Of a stretch of DNA of 64,000 nt, positions 45,397-55,431 are shown one piece after another. The stretch covers positions 62,001 to 126,000 of the forward strand of contig NZ_SACO01000005.1 in the NCBI RefSeq assembly GCF_004005905.1, given 5' to 3'. The translations under genes and the position numbers were made by a program. Within the stretch, counting starts at the first letter, position 1; each line of letters begins with the position of its first letter. This DNA comes from Novosphingobium umbonatum (GTDB lineage Bacteria; Pseudomonadota; Alphaproteobacteria; Sphingomonadales; Sphingomonadaceae). The notes beneath the pieces are model-generated. The model did not search any database and had not been told where the DNA came from. It worked only from the letters and a program-made list of their open reading frames with translations.

Positions 45397-46830
45397 TCAG
45401 GCCGGAGGCCCGCGTCGCACGGCATTTTTGCGCCAACCGCCGTGCAAATAGACTGCCACGGTCATGCCCACGGCCAGAACCGCGCTGAACGGATAGGCCC
45501 ACCACAGGGCTTCGGAACCGATCAAGCCATAGGCGGCAAAGTAAAAACCGATACGTGCCGGATACATGGACAGGAACATGATCACCAGCGGGGTGATTAC
45601 CGCGCCATAGGCCCGCATTGTTCCAGTCAGGATCATCATGATGCCAAACAGCACATAGGACCAGATCACCACCGGTTGCATATGCTCGGCAATCGGCACC
45701 GAAGGGCTGCCGGGCAACAGGAACATGTGCAGCAAGGGGCGCGAGGCAAACAGGATCACCAGCGCCAGCACCAGCGTCACGCCCTCATTCAGCACCATGC
45801 CGCGCCATGTGATCTGGCTGACGCGCTTGTGCAGGCCCGCGCCGACATTTTGCGCCACCATGGCCGAAACCGCGCTGGCAATGGCAAAGGCGGGCATTTG
45901 CAGATAGTTCCACAATTGCATGCTGGCGCCATAGGCCGCCGATGTGGCCACGCCTTCGCGGTTGACCAGACCGACCATCACCAGACCTGCGGAGGATACG
46001 ATCAGCATTTGCGCGCCCATGGGCAGGCCCTTGGCAATGATGAAACGCAATTCCTCTCCGCGCGGGCGCAGATAGGACAGTTCCGCCCCGCGCAGCCGCA
46101 GCGGCAGATCACGCCGATAGATCCAGCCCAGCATCAGCGCCCCACCGGCAAAATTGGCCAGCGCGGTCGACAGCGCCGATCCGGTAATGCCCAAAGGCGG
46201 GAACGGGCCAATGCCACGGATCAGGAAGGGGTTGGCGGCAATGTCGATCGCGACCGTCAGGATCATGGCATAAAGCGGCAATTTGGCATCGCCCACGCCG
46301 CGCAGCCCCATCGACAGCATGATCGAGAGCGAGCCGAAAGGCATGGTGATGAACACCACGCGCAGATAGTCCAAGGCCTCGATCCGGCTAGCCTCGGGCG
46401 TGGCCATCAAGTGCAACAGCTTGTCAGCCAGAAACCAGCCCGCCACCCCGATGATCGCCGATAGCGCGGTGCAAAAGCCTACGCCCGACCCGAAAGTGAC
46501 ACGGGCAGCATCAATATCCCGCCGCCCGAAAGCCTGTCCCACGCGCACGGTGGTGGCCATGCCGAAACCGAAAACAGCGGCCATCATCAGGAACATGATG
46601 ATATTGACATTGGCGGTCGCCGCCAGCGCGCTTTCGCCGATCAGTTTGCCCACCCAGATCGAGTTGATCGTGCCGTTGAGCGTTTGCAACAGGTTGGAAA
46701 TCAGCGTGGGGATCGAAAACAGCAGCAAGGTTTTCAGGATCGGCCCCTGGGTCAGATCGCCCCGCATTGGCGCGCCATGGCTGGACGGGCGCGGGGCGGC
46801 AGGGTTCTGTTCGGGGGCTATGTCGCTCAT
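45397..46830 (-). CDS. MATE-family multidrug efflux transporter
   Basis: Cation-driven efflux protein of 477 residues from the ATG at 46830, with twelve hydrophobic helices in two homologous halves (for example LLLFSIPTLISNLLQTLNGT and GLPMGAQMLIVSSAG). Substrate unknown. The start overlaps the queE stop by four bases (ATGA), so it is the last gene of a valS-queE-MATE operon. Confidence 0.92.
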   Translation of the reverse strand: MSDIAPEQNPAAPRPSSHGAPMRGDLTQGPILKTLLLFSIPTLISNLLQTLNGTINSIWVGKLIGESALAATANVNIIMFLMMAAVFGFGMATTVRVGQAFGRRDIDAARVTFGSGVGFCTALSAIIGVAGWFLADKLLHLMATPEASRIEALDYLRVVFITMPFGSLSIMLSMGLRGVGDAKLPLYAMILTVAIDIAANPFLIRGIGPFPPLGITGSALSTALANFAGGALMLGWIYRRDLPLRLRGAELSYLRPRGEELRFIIAKGLPMGAQMLIVSSAGLVMVGLVNREGVATSAAYGASMQLWNYLQMPAFAIASAVSAMVAQNVGAGLHKRVSQITWRGMVLNEGVTLVLALVILFASRPLLHMFLLPGSPSVPIAEHMQPVVIWSYVLFGIMMILTGTMRAYGAVITPLVIMFLSMYPARIGFYFAAYGLIGSEALWWAYPFSAVLAVGMTVAVYLHGGWRKNAVRRGPPA

Positions 46831-47573
46831 GTGCCTCTGGTGTCGCCGGATAGGTGAATATGCAAGCGGTCTGTCAGGGCATAACCGTAGGCCAGACAGA
46901 TTTCGCTGAGCCACGCCATGCGCGAGAGCAAAGTGGCCGGATCCCGCCCCTCCGGCATCAGGAAGATGCGCGAGGGGGGGATGTTATAGGTTGCGGCCAG
47001 AGTGCTGACTTCGCCCACATCGGCAGGTTTGGCCACCACGAATTTGAAAAAGGCGCGCTTGTCGGCGGCATAGGCGGCCATGCGTTCGGGCACGATGGCC
47101 AGCTCTGCCGGATTGCCGCTATGGCTCAGTTTCGGGCTGACGTTGAACTGGTGCAGCATGGCGTCCAGCGCGGGGGTGGGCGCGGCGGTGCCATTGGTTT
47201 CCACCTCCACCTGCCATCCGGGCAAAAAGGCCAGCAGGCGGGCAAGGGCAGGGGCCTGCAACAGAGGCTCACCACCGGTCAGCACCAGACGCGGCACCGG
47301 CAAATGCCCGCCCAGATCCAGCACCATCTGCGCCACCTCACCCTCGTCCATCGTCACCTGATTGTCGAGGCGGGAGAAGGTTTTGCCATCCTTGTGCGGG
47401 CGATTGTCGCCATCAAAATGCCACGTATAGGCCGTGTCGCACCAATGGCAGGACAGGTTGCAACGCGACAGGCGCACGAAGACGCAGGGGCGCCCCAAAG
47501 ACGCCCCTTCGCCCTGCAAGGCGGCAAAGATTTCCGGTTCGCCCGGACGTATGGTGGCAAGGGCCAGAGTCAT
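46827..47573 (-). CDS. queE: 7-carboxy-7-deazaguanine synthase
   Basis: Radical-SAM enzyme that contracts carboxytetrahydropterin to 7-carboxy-7-deazaguanine in queuosine synthesis. 248 residues. The cluster motif C-x3-C-x2-C is in SRCNLSCHWCDTAYTW near residues 37-52, and the N-terminal IFAALQGEGASLGRPCVFVR is typical of QueE. The other queC/queD/folE genes are not in the window. Lies 11 nt after valS. Confidence 0.92.
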   Translation of the reverse strand: MTLALATIRPGEPEIFAALQGEGASLGRPCVFVRLSRCNLSCHWCDTAYTWHFDGDNRPHKDGKTFSRLDNQVTMDEGEVAQMVLDLGGHLPVPRLVLTGGEPLLQAPALARLLAFLPGWQVEVETNGTAAPTPALDAMLHQFNVSPKLSHSGNPAELAIVPERMAAYAADKRAFFKFVVAKPADVGEVSTLAATYNIPPSRIFLMPEGRDPATLLSRMAWLSEICLAYGYALTDRLHIHLSGDTRGT

Positions 47574-47584
47574 CGCGGTAGCAA

Positions 47585-50287
47585 TTACCCCAGACGCGCC
47601 AGAGCGGCGGCCAAACGTTCGGCCTCTGCCGCATGGGCGGCATGGTCGGCGCGGGCCTTTTCGATGGCTTCGGGCTTGGCCTTTTCCACGAAAGCGGCAT
47701 TGGACAGACGCTTGTCCAGATTGTCGCGCTCCTTGGTGGAATTGGCCAGAGCCTTGGCAAGGCGGGCCTTTTCGGCGGCCACGTCGATCAAGCCTTCCAA
47801 AGGCACGATCAGATTGGCATCGCCCGCGCCCACCTGCATCGCCGCGCCTGCCGGAGCGGCGGTAAAGTGGATGGCGTCCAGACGGGCCAGACGGTCAATC
47901 GCGGTGGGATTGCGCGCGATAATGCCTGCGGTCGCCTCGCCGGGTTCGGGCAGATAGGCGGTGAGGCGCGCACCGGGGGCAAGGCCCAGCTCGTTCTTGG
48001 CCGCACGCAGATTGCCGATCAACGCGATCAGCCATTCGACCTCGCGCTTGGCTTCGGCGTCAACCTGTGCCTGCGGGGCGGGCCATGCGGCGACGATCAA
48101 TTCAGCCTCACGGCTGCCCAGCTTGCTCCACAATTCTTCGGTGACAAAGGGCATGAAGGGGTGGAGCATGACGAGGATCTGGTCGATCACCCAACCGGCC
48201 ACCGCCTTGGTTTCCTCGTCAAACGAACCCTTGATCAGTTCGATATACCAGTCGCAGAAATCGTCATAGACGAAGCGATAGATGGCATGGGCAGCGGCAT
48301 CAAAGCGCAGGTCAGCCATGGCCTTGTCCAGCGCGGCGACGGTTTCCACCACTTGGCCGATGATCCATTTGTTCACCGCGCTGCTGGCGGCGGGCGCCTC
48401 GACGCTGGTGCTGCCGACAATGCCATTGGCCTGACAGAAGCGGGCCGCGTTCCACAGTTTGGTGGCGAAGTTGCGGTAACCTTCGACGCGTTTTTCATCC
48501 ATCTTCACATCGCGGCCTTGGCTTTCCATCGCCGCCATGAAGAAGCGCAAGGCATCCGCGCCATATTTGTCGATCAGGCCCAGCGGGTCGACCACATTGC
48601 CCTTGGACTTGGACATTTTCGCGCCATCGGAGGCGCGAACAAGGCCATGGAGATAGAGCTTCCTCCACGGAACATCGTTCATGAAATGCATGCCCTGCAT
48701 CGCCATGCGGGCGCACCAGAAGAACAGGATGTCAAAGCCGGAGATCAGCAGATCATTGGGATAATGGCGCTTGACCAGCTCCGCGCCTTCCTGTGGCCAA
48801 CCCAGCGTGGCGAAGGGCCACAGGGCGGAGGAGAACCACGTGTCGAGCACGTCGGGATCGCGCGACAATTCCACGCCTGCACCGGCCAGAGCCTGGGCGG
48901 CTTCCTCGGTTTCGGCGACAAAGACCTGACCATCGGCGGCATACCAAGCCGGAATCCGATGTCCCCACCACAGCTGGCGGGACACGCACCAGGGCTGGAT
49001 GTTGTCCATCCAGTTGAAATAGGTCTTTTCCCATGACTTGGGCACGATTTCGATCGCGCCGGTCTTGACCGCCTCGATCGGTGCCTTGGCCAGCTCGGCG
49101 GCATTCACATACCACTGGTCGGTCAACCAAGGCTCGATCACCACGCCGCCACGGTCGCCATAGGGGGTCTGGATGGTGCGGGGTTCGAATTCGTTCTCGA
49201 CCTCGTTGCCTTCCTTGTCCTTGGTGATGTGGGGGACGAGGAGGCCAAGCTCCTTCATCGCAGCCACCACCGCCTTGCGCGCTTCAAACCGCTCAAGGCC
49301 GAGGAACTGCGCAGGCACCAGACCATCTGCCGTCTGCACGACATGGGCATCCGCATCCAGCATGTTGAGCATCTGGTTGGCGGCGATACCCGCGCGCTTG
49401 CCCACTTCAAAGTCGTTGAAGTCATGGCCGGGCGTGATCTTGACCGCGCCCGTGCCCAGCGCCGGATCGGCATGTTCATCGCCCACAATCGGGATCAACC
49501 GGCCGGTGATGGGCAGCTTGACCATCTTGCCGATCACGCTCTGATAGCGTTCGTCATCGGGGTGAACCGCCACGGCCATGTCGGCCAGCATGGTTTCGGG
49601 GCGGGTGGTGGCCACCTCGATATAGTCGCGCCCGTCGGCAAGACGCACGCCGTCTGCCAGCGGATAGCGGAACTTCCAGAAGCCGCCCTGCACCTCGCGG
49701 GTTTCCACCTCAAGGTCGGAAATCGCGGTTTTCAGCTTCGGGTCCCAATTGACCAGACGCTTGTCGCGATAGATCAGGCCCTGATTATACAGGTCCACAA
49801 AGACCTTCACCACGGCCTGCGTGAAATGCGGGTCCATGGTGAATTGTTCGCGGCTCCAGTCCATCGAACAGCCCAGACGGCGCAGCTGGCTGGTGATGGT
49901 GCCGCCGGATTCGGCCTTCCATTCCCATACCTTGTCGATGAAGCCTTCGCGCGTGTAATTGGTGCGCTTGTCCTGACGCGCTTCCATCTGGCGCTCGACC
50001 ACCATCTGGGTCGCAATGCCCGCATGGTCGGTGCCCACCACCCACAGCGCATCCTTGCCGCGCAGGCGTTCATAGCGCACGACAATATCCTGCAACGTAT
50101 TGTCCAGCGCGTGGCCAATATGCAGGCTGCCGGTGACGTTGGGCGGCGGGTTTACAATCGTGAAGGGCGTGGCATCGCCCCGTTCGGGGCGGAACAGGCC
50201 GCCCTGTTCCCAATGGGCATACCACTTGGCCTCGATCGCGGCGGGATCAAAGGTCTTGTCGAGCTGGGTGCTGGATTCCTCGGTCAT
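47585..50287 (-). CDS. valS: Valyl-tRNA synthetase
   Basis: Class I synthetase charging tRNA-Val, 900 residues from the ATG at 50287. The HIGH motif is in [16 protein letters not shown], the editing (CP1) domain follows (about 200-390, e.g. [15 protein letters not shown]), and the KMSKS motif appears as [10 protein letters not shown] near residue 550. An anticodon-binding domain and a C-terminal coiled coil (about 835-900) complete the protein. Begins the operon with queE and the MATE gene. Divergent from the Mla-type ABC genes. Confidence 0.97.
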   Translation of the reverse strand: MTEESSTQLDKTFDPAAIEAKWYAHWEQGGLFRPERGDATPFTIVNPPPNVTGSLHIGHALDNTLQDIVVRYERLRGKDALWVVGTDHAGIATQMVVERQMEARQDKRTNYTREGFIDKVWEWKAESGGTITSQLRRLGCSMDWSREQFTMDPHFTQAVVKVFVDLYNQGLIYRDKRLVNWDPKLKTAISDLEVETREVQGGFWKFRYPLADGVRLADGRDYIEVATTRPETMLADMAVAVHPDDERYQSVIGKMVKLPITGRLIPIVGDEHADPALGTGAVKITPGHDFNDFEVGKRAGIAANQMLNMLDADAHVVQTADGLVPAQFLGLERFEARKAVVAAMKELGLLVPHITKDKEGNEVENEFEPRTIQTPYGDRGGVVIEPWLTDQWYVNAAELAKAPIEAVKTGAIEIVPKSWEKTYFNWMDNIQPWCVSRQLWWGHRIPAWYAADGQVFVAETEEAAQALAGAGVELSRDPDVLDTWFSSALWPFATLGWPQEGAELVKRHYPNDLLISGFDILFFWCARMAMQGMHFMNDVPWRKLYLHGLVRASDGAKMSKSKGNVVDPLGLIDKYGADALRFFMAAMESQGRDVKMDEKRVEGYRNFATKLWNAARFCQANGIVGSTSVEAPAASSAVNKWIIGQVVETVAALDKAMADLRFDAAAHAIYRFVYDDFCDWYIELIKGSFDEETKAVAGWVIDQILVMLHPFMPFVTEELWSKLGSREAELIVAAWPAPQAQVDAEAKREVEWLIALIGNLRAAKNELGLAPGARLTAYLPEPGEATAGIIARNPTAIDRLARLDAIHFTAAPAGAAMQVGAGDANLIVPLEGLIDVAAEKARLAKALANSTKERDNLDKRLSNAAFVEKAKPEAIEKARADHAAHAAEAERLAAALARLG

Positions 50288-50400
50288 GATTGGCCTTTGC
50301 CAGTGCGGGCGCGGGCGCGCAAGCCTGTGCGGGTGGGCATTGCGCTGCATTGCGGCAATTGGGTGTCTTCCCGGCCTTGCGGCAACTGGGATTTTCCCGC

Positions 50401-51528
50401 ATGAACTTAGCTTCTATGACCATCACCTGCGATCATGTTCTGTATCAGACCGAAGGGGGCGCCGTTGTGCTGGCCCTGACGGGGGCAGTGACCATCGCCA
50501 CGGTCAGCGGGCTGGACCGCGCGATGCGGCAGGAAGAGCCGGCCTTTTCCACGCTGGATATCGCCGCGGTGAAGGAGATCGATACGGCAGGCGCATGGTT
50601 GGTGTGGCGTCTGGCCCGCGATGCGGGCGCGCAGATTACCGGCGCCAGCGGGCAGGCCGAACGTCTGATCGGCGCGATCAAGACTTGCAGCGGGGTGGCG
50701 CCGGTCACGCCCTATCGCCCCGCTTTCCTCACCTATCTGACCGCGCAGACCGGCAAGGTCGTGCTGGAATTGGCCGCCGGTTCCATGCGCGTGCTGGATT
50801 TCTTTGGCGCGGTGGTGGCGACAGCGGGTAGTGTCCTGCTCCACCCGCGCCGCCTGCGTTTCACCGCGCTAGTGCGGCATATGCAATTGGTGGGCGTGGA
50901 TTCGCTGGGCATTATCGGCCTCATGAGCTTTCTGGTCGGCGTGGTGATCGCCCAGCAGGGGGCGGTGCAATTGGCGCAATTCGGCGCGCAGATTTACACC
51001 GTGAACCTGACCGGCCGCATCGCCTTGCGCGAGTTGGGCGTGTTGATGACCGCGATCATGGTCGCGGGCCGTTCGGGCAGCGCCTTTGCCGCGCAATTGG
51101 GCACGATGAAGCTGACCGAGGAAATTGACGCGATGCGCACCATCGGGGTCTCTCCGATGGAGGCTTTGGTGCTGCCGCGTATTCTGGCCACTTTGATCAT
51201 GATGCCCTTGCTGGGCGTGTTTTCCGCTTTGATCGCCATTGTCGGCGGGGCCAGCATCAGCGCGGCGACGATGGGCATTCCTTTCTTCACCTTCCTGTCG
51301 CGGGTGCAGGAAGTGGTGCCGATGATCGACCTGTGGGTCGGCGTGGTAAAGGGGCCGATGTTCGGCCTGATCGTGGCCTTGACCGGATGTTATCAGGGGA
51401 TGCAGGTGGAGGGCAGTTCGGAAGAAGTGGGCAAGCGCACAACCATGGCGGTGGTGCAGGCCATTTCGGCGGTGATCCTGATCGATGCTTTCTTTGCGGT
51501 ATTCTTTTCCGAAGTGGGCTGGATATGA
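50401..51528 (+). CDS. MlaE-family lipid ABC transporter permease with N-terminal STAS domain
   Basis: A 375-residue protein: residues about 1-110 form a STAS domain ([35 protein letters not shown]), and the remainder is an MlaE/YrbE permease with about five helices and the conserved [20 protein letters not shown] and [20 protein letters not shown] segments. In the E. coli Mla system the STAS protein MlaB is separate; here it is fused, as in many alphaproteobacteria. Moves phospholipids between membranes. Confidence 0.92.
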   Translation: MNLASMTITCDHVLYQTEGGAVVLALTGAVTIATVSGLDRAMRQEEPAFSTLDIAAVKEIDTAGAWLVWRLARDAGAQITGASGQAERLIGAIKTCSGVAPVTPYRPAFLTYLTAQTGKVVLELAAGSMRVLDFFGAVVATAGSVLLHPRRLRFTALVRHMQLVGVDSLGIIGLMSFLVGVVIAQQGAVQLAQFGAQIYTVNLTGRIALRELGVLMTAIMVAGRSGSAFAAQLGTMKLTEEIDAMRTIGVSPMEALVLPRILATLIMMPLLGVFSALIAIVGGASISAATMGIPFFTFLSRVQEVVPMIDLWVGVVKGPMFGLIVALTGCYQGMQVEGSSEEVGKRTTMAVVQAISAVILIDAFFAVFFSEVGWI

Positions 51529-52328
51529 ACAGCGAACCAGCCATCCGCATCACCGGCCTTGAAAACCGCTTTGGCGCGCAGGTCGTCCATCAAGGGCTGG
51601 ACCTAGAGGTGCGGCGTGGCGAGATCATCGGCGTGGTGGGCGGATCGGGCACGGGCAAATCGGTGCTGATGCGCTCGATCATTGGCCTGCAACGGCCCAG
51701 CGCGGGGCGGATCGAGGTGTTGGGGCAGGTGATCGGCGAGCCATGCCGTGCCGATATCGACATTCGCAGCCGTTGGGGCGTGCTGTTTCAGGGCGGGGCC
51801 TTGTTCTCCACGCTGACCGTGGCGGAAAATGTCGAAGTGGGTTTGAAGGAATTCTACCCCCAGATGGACCCGCGCCTGCGCCGCGAGATTGCCCGTTTCA
51901 AAGTGACCATGACCGGCCTGCCCGATGCGGCGGCGGCCAAATATCCGTCCGAACTGTCGGGCGGCATGAAGAAAAGGGCCGGTCTGGCGCGGGCCTTGGC
52001 GCTGGACCCTGAACTGTTGTTTCTGGACGAGCCGACCGCAGGGCTGGACCCGATTGGCGCTGCGGCCTTTGACCATTTGACGCGCGAATTGCACGAGACG
52101 TTGGGTCTGACAGTGTTCCTGATCACCCATGACCTCGACACTTTGCACGAGATTTGCGACCGTGTGGCGGTTCTGGCCGATAAACAGGTGATCGCGGTGG
52201 GCACCATACCGGAATTGCTGGCCAGCGATCACCCATGGATCCATGATTATTTCGACGGCCCCCGCGGGCGCAGCGCTTTGGCGGCGCGCTATCCGGGGCC
52301 GGTTGCTGGCGGACAGGAACATTTTTGA
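51525..52328 (+). CDS. MlaF-family ATP-binding subunit
   Basis: ABC ATPase of 267 residues that powers the lipid transporter. Walker A GGSGTGKS at about residues 39-46, signature LSGGMKKRAGLARALA and Walker B LLFLDEPTAGLDP are intact. The MlaF-specific C-terminal handle (residues 230-267) is present. ATG at 51525 overlaps the permease stop (ATGA). Confidence 0.95.
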   Translation: MNSEPAIRITGLENRFGAQVVHQGLDLEVRRGEIIGVVGGSGTGKSVLMRSIIGLQRPSAGRIEVLGQVIGEPCRADIDIRSRWGVLFQGGALFSTLTVAENVEVGLKEFYPQMDPRLRREIARFKVTMTGLPDAAAAKYPSELSGGMKKRAGLARALALDPELLFLDEPTAGLDPIGAAAFDHLTRELHETLGLTVFLITHDLDTLHEICDRVAVLADKQVIAVGTIPELLASDHPWIHDYFDGPRGRSALAARYPGPVAGGQEHF

Positions 52329-53266
52329 TGGAAACGAGGGCCAATCACATTTGGGTCGGGGCGGTCACGCTGGGCCTTTTGACGCTGGCCATGGGGCTGG
52401 CGCTGTGGCTGGCCCATCTCAGCCGAAACGAGCGGCACGAATATGACATCTATTTCCGCCAGTCGGTCGATGGTTTGGCCAATGGCGCGCCAGTGTCCTA
52501 TTCGGGCGTTCCGGCGGGGCAGATCGTGGGGATCGAGCTGAAAAAGGACGATCCGGGTCTGGTGCGGGTGCGGGTGGCGATCAACCCTGACGTGCCCATT
52601 CTGGAAGGCACCAAGGCCAGCATTCAGGGCAGCTTTACCGGCGTTTCGGCGATCCAGCTGTCCGGCGGCCTGCCCGGTGCCCCGCCCTTGACGCGGCTTG
52701 GGCCGGATGGCGTGCCGCAAATCCCCACCAAGCAATCGGGGCTGGGGGCTTTGCTGTCCAACGCGCCGCTGCTGCTGGAACGGCTGTCCGGCCTGACCGA
52801 GCGGTTGGGCGATATGCTCTCGGACAAGAACCAGCAGGAATTGGCGGGCATTCTGGCCAATACCAACCGTATGACGCGCCATCTGGCCGATGCCTCGCCG
52901 CAGGTGGGCAAGACTTTGGCCGATCTGGACACGACGCTGGTGCAGGCACAGTCGACCTTGGCTGCGTTTCAACAGGTGGCGGGCAGGGTGGACGCGCAGC
53001 TTGATCCCAACGGGGCCTCGCTAGCGCGGCAATTGGCCGATACTTTACGCGCGGCACGGGATGCGGCGCAAGGCTTGCAGGCCACCATGGCCGAAACCGC
53101 GCCGACCATGCGCCGCGTGAACAACCAGACCTTGCCGGAAGCCGAAAATGCGATTCGCGAATTGCGCGCCACCAGCAAGGCGCTGCGCGAATTGACCGAG
53201 AAGATCGACAATCAGGGGGCGACCGCCTTGATCAGCCCGCCCAAGCTGCCGGAGTATCACCCATGA
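52328..53266 (+). CDS. MlaD-family MCE-domain substrate-binding protein
   Basis: A 312-residue protein anchored by one N-terminal helix (residues about 7-28) with an MCE domain (about 35-120: SVDGLANGAPVSYSGVPAGQ, VPILEGTKASIQGSF) and a long helical C-terminal part with coiled-coil character. It would form the periplasmic lipid-binding ring. ATG overlaps the previous stop by one base. Confidence 0.93.
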   Translation: METRANHIWVGAVTLGLLTLAMGLALWLAHLSRNERHEYDIYFRQSVDGLANGAPVSYSGVPAGQIVGIELKKDDPGLVRVRVAINPDVPILEGTKASIQGSFTGVSAIQLSGGLPGAPPLTRLGPDGVPQIPTKQSGLGALLSNAPLLLERLSGLTERLGDMLSDKNQQELAGILANTNRMTRHLADASPQVGKTLADLDTTLVQAQSTLAAFQQVAGRVDAQLDPNGASLARQLADTLRAARDAAQGLQATMAETAPTMRRVNNQTLPEAENAIRELRATSKALRELTEKIDNQGATALISPPKLPEYHP

Positions 53267-53850
53267 GCCGCGCCATCCTCCTATCCGCTGCGGCGCTGTT
53301 GGCGCTGTCGGGCTGTGTCAGCGTGGGCGAGAAGGTGAAATTGCCCAAGCAGCTTTATGGCCTGAGTGCTGCGCAAACAGCTCCCGCTGGCCCTGCGGTC
53401 AGCGTCAGCGCTGACAAGGCTGTGCTGGTGGCCGAGCCGGAAACCGAGCGTGCCCTGGCCGTGCCGCGCATTGCGGTGCAGATGGGGGCGGGCCAGTTTG
53501 CCTATATGAAGGATGGCATGTGGTCGGATCGCCCTGCGCGCCTGTTCCGCAACATGCTGGCCGAAACCTTGCGCAAGGGCGGCAAAAGGTTGGTGCTGGT
53601 CGATGATGGGGAGGCGGTGGGCGCGGGGCAGCGCCTGTCGGGGCGTCTGGCCTTCATCGGCTATGATGCGCAGCGCCATGCCGCCGTGGTGCGTTACGAT
53701 GCCCTGCGCCGCGAGGCCGATGGTCGATTGAGCCAGCGCCGGTTCGAAGCGGTGGAGGGCAATGTCGCCCCCCGCGCCGAAGCCGTTGCGCCCGCCCTGA
53801 ACCTTGCGGCGCAGAAAGTGGCGGGCGAAGTGGATGATTGGCTGAATTAA
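53263..53850 (+). CDS. ABC-type transport auxiliary lipoprotein (PqiC/DUF330-like)
   Basis: A 195-residue outer-envelope lipoprotein: signal with lipobox LSGC (Cys18), then a compact domain of the ABC_trans_aux family (AVPRIAVQMGAGQFAYMKDG, DRPARLFRNMLAETLRKGG). Works with MCE proteins, as PqiC does in the PqiABC system, so the cluster is a hybrid of Mla-like permease/ATPase and Pqi-like lipoprotein. Its stop overlaps the convergent ATP12 gene. Confidence 0.9.
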   Translation: MSRAILLSAAALLALSGCVSVGEKVKLPKQLYGLSAAQTAPAGPAVSVSADKAVLVAEPETERALAVPRIAVQMGAGQFAYMKDGMWSDRPARLFRNMLAETLRKGGKRLVLVDDGEAVGAGQRLSGRLAFIGYDAQRHAAVVRYDALRREADGRLSQRRFEAVEGNVAPRAEAVAPALNLAAQKVAGEVDDWLN

Positions 53851-54551
53851 ACCGTTTCTGCCTGCGCCAGACGGGCAAATTCCACCGTGGCGGCAAAGGC
53901 CTTGGCGCGCTTTTCGCGGCGCTCCTCGGCCTCCCAGTCGCGGCCCCACAGGTCGGCCTGCCATTCCTCTTCCAGACAGGCGGCTGCCCATAGGCCCGCG
54001 ACATCGGCATCGGGTTCCAACGCTTCCAGCGCGATGATCAGCGAGGCGGCAAGGCTGGACAGGTTGCGCAAGGCGGCCAGTCGGAACGGGCTGCTCGCCT
54101 CCAGCAAGCCACGCAAGGCGGCCAAAGTGGCGGCAGGTTGCGGGCGGTGGATGATGCCGCTGATCCGTTCAAAGCGTAGGCCAAGCCGCGCCTCGGCCTT
54201 GGTCAGCACCGGTTCCCACACTTGCTGCTGCTTTTCGAACAAGGCCTCGTCCGGATCGGCGCGATAGCAGAGCGTGTCGGTCTCGGCATAGGGCAGCAGG
54301 CTTTCAATCGCCTCGGCTGAATCCTGCGCCACCATGTCCAGCGCGTAATCGGCCATGTCGCGATAGATGAAACGGGTGGTGTCGATCTCTTCGCCCTGAT
54401 CGGCCCATTCCTGCGCCATGGCCTGCGCCAGAGCGGCGCTGGGCAGGGCTTGCGGGCGGCCACCCACGGTCTTGATCGCGCGGCCATCGAGCAGCACGCG
54501 CCAGCCTTCTGCCTCTTCCGCAAAGGAAACCTGTTTGTAGAACCGCTTCAT
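53847..54551 (-). CDS. ATP12-family F1-ATPase assembly chaperone
   Basis: A 234-residue chaperone of the mitochondrial ATP12 family, known in alphaproteobacteria and mitochondria, that helps assemble the alpha subunit of the F1 ATP synthase. The N-terminal FYKQVSFAEEAEGWRVLLDG and the central AYAETDTLCYRADP-like PYAETDTLCYRADP segment are family hallmarks. ATG at 54551 chosen after the upstream small gene's stop (four-base overlap). Last of a left-reading run of five genes. Confidence 0.92.
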   Translation of the reverse strand: MKRFYKQVSFAEEAEGWRVLLDGRAIKTVGGRPQALPSAALAQAMAQEWADQGEEIDTTRFIYRDMADYALDMVAQDSAEAIESLLPYAETDTLCYRADPDEALFEKQQQVWEPVLTKAEARLGLRFERISGIIHRPQPAATLAALRGLLEASSPFRLAALRNLSSLAASLIIALEALEPDADVAGLWAAACLEEEWQADLWGRDWEAEERREKRAKAFAATVEFARLAQAETV

Positions 54552-54778
54552 TGGGCCGCGTCCTGTTTCTTCCACCGGCGCACCAGTTGGGCGGGGAACA
54601 GCAGCGCATAATAGAGCCCGCCCAGCAGGACCAGCAGCCCCACCAGACGCGGCAGATCCACCTTGCCCGCCATGATCGCCGCGCCGACGATGCCCATGAA
54701 CACGCCAAAGAAGCGCACGGTGCTCAACCGCTTGAAACGCGCCTTGGCCAGATCTTCAGGAGAGAGCTTCTTGCTCAA
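54548..54778 (-). CDS. Small membrane protein of unknown function
   Basis: A 76-residue protein translated from TTG at 54778, which overlaps the HAD gene's stop (TTGA). Two hydrophobic helices (about 25-39 and 46-62) with a conserved-looking basic start (LSPEDLAKARFKRLSTVRFF) and a basic end. Appears between HAD and ATP12 genes in related organisms, as I recall. No function known. Confidence 0.7.
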   Translation of the reverse strand: MSKKLSPEDLAKARFKRLSTVRFFGVFMGIVGAAIMAGKVDLPRLVGLLVLLGGLYYALLFPAQLVRRWKKQDAAQ

Positions 54779-55431
54779 GATAATGCCTCTTGCAAATGTG
54801 CCGGAGTGGTCACCACGCAATCGGCCCCTGCGGCCAGCAGGTCCGAGGTGGTGTGATAGCCCCATGCCACGCCAATGGCGCGCACACCGGCGGCGCGGGC
54901 CATGGCCATGTCATAGGAAGTGTCGCCGATCATCACGCAATCTTGCGCCTGCGCCATCGCATCATCCATCGCTTGAGTCAGCATGGAGGGATGGGGCTTG
55001 GACGGATGGCGGTCGGCGGTTTGCAAGGTGATGAAATGATCGCTCAACCCATGGGTGGCCAGACAATAGGCCAGGCCGCGATCGCTCTTGCCCGTGGCGA
55101 CACCCAGATCCCAGCCATCGGCCCGCAACCCGTCCAGCACCTCGCGGATGCCACGGAACAAGGGTTCGCCAATGCGCCCCTCGATCCGCGCCTGCCGATA
55201 GGCGTTCTTATAGGCTTCGACCAGGGCGGTCTGGATCTCGGGCGTTTGGGTGGGGGCCAGCTTGCGCATCGCCTGCGGCAGGCTGAGCCCCACGATACGG
55301 CGCACCGACAGGCGCGAGGGCGAGTTCAGGCCCAGCGCGGCAAACGCCTCGTCCATCGCCATGGCAATGTCATGCTGGCCATCGACCAACGTGCCATCGC
55401 AATCAAAAACCGCCAGACGCACTGCGCTCAT
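54775..55431 (-). CDS. HAD-family phosphatase, phosphoglycolate-phosphatase-like
   Basis: Haloacid-dehalogenase-fold phosphatase of 218 residues. Motif I FDCDGTLVDG (about 8-17), motif III lysine in VATGKSDRGL and motif IV VMIGDTSYDMAMA. Cap domain of the Gph type. The substrate is not determined by the sequence. The start overlaps the pseudouridine synthase stop by four bases. Confidence 0.9.
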   Translation of the reverse strand: MSAVRLAVFDCDGTLVDGQHDIAMAMDEAFAALGLNSPSRLSVRRIVGLSLPQAMRKLAPTQTPEIQTALVEAYKNAYRQARIEGRIGEPLFRGIREVLDGLRADGWDLGVATGKSDRGLAYCLATHGLSDHFITLQTADRHPSKPHPSMLTQAMDDAMAQAQDCVMIGDTSYDMAMARAAGVRAIGVAWGYHTTSDLLAAGADCVVTTPAHLQEALS

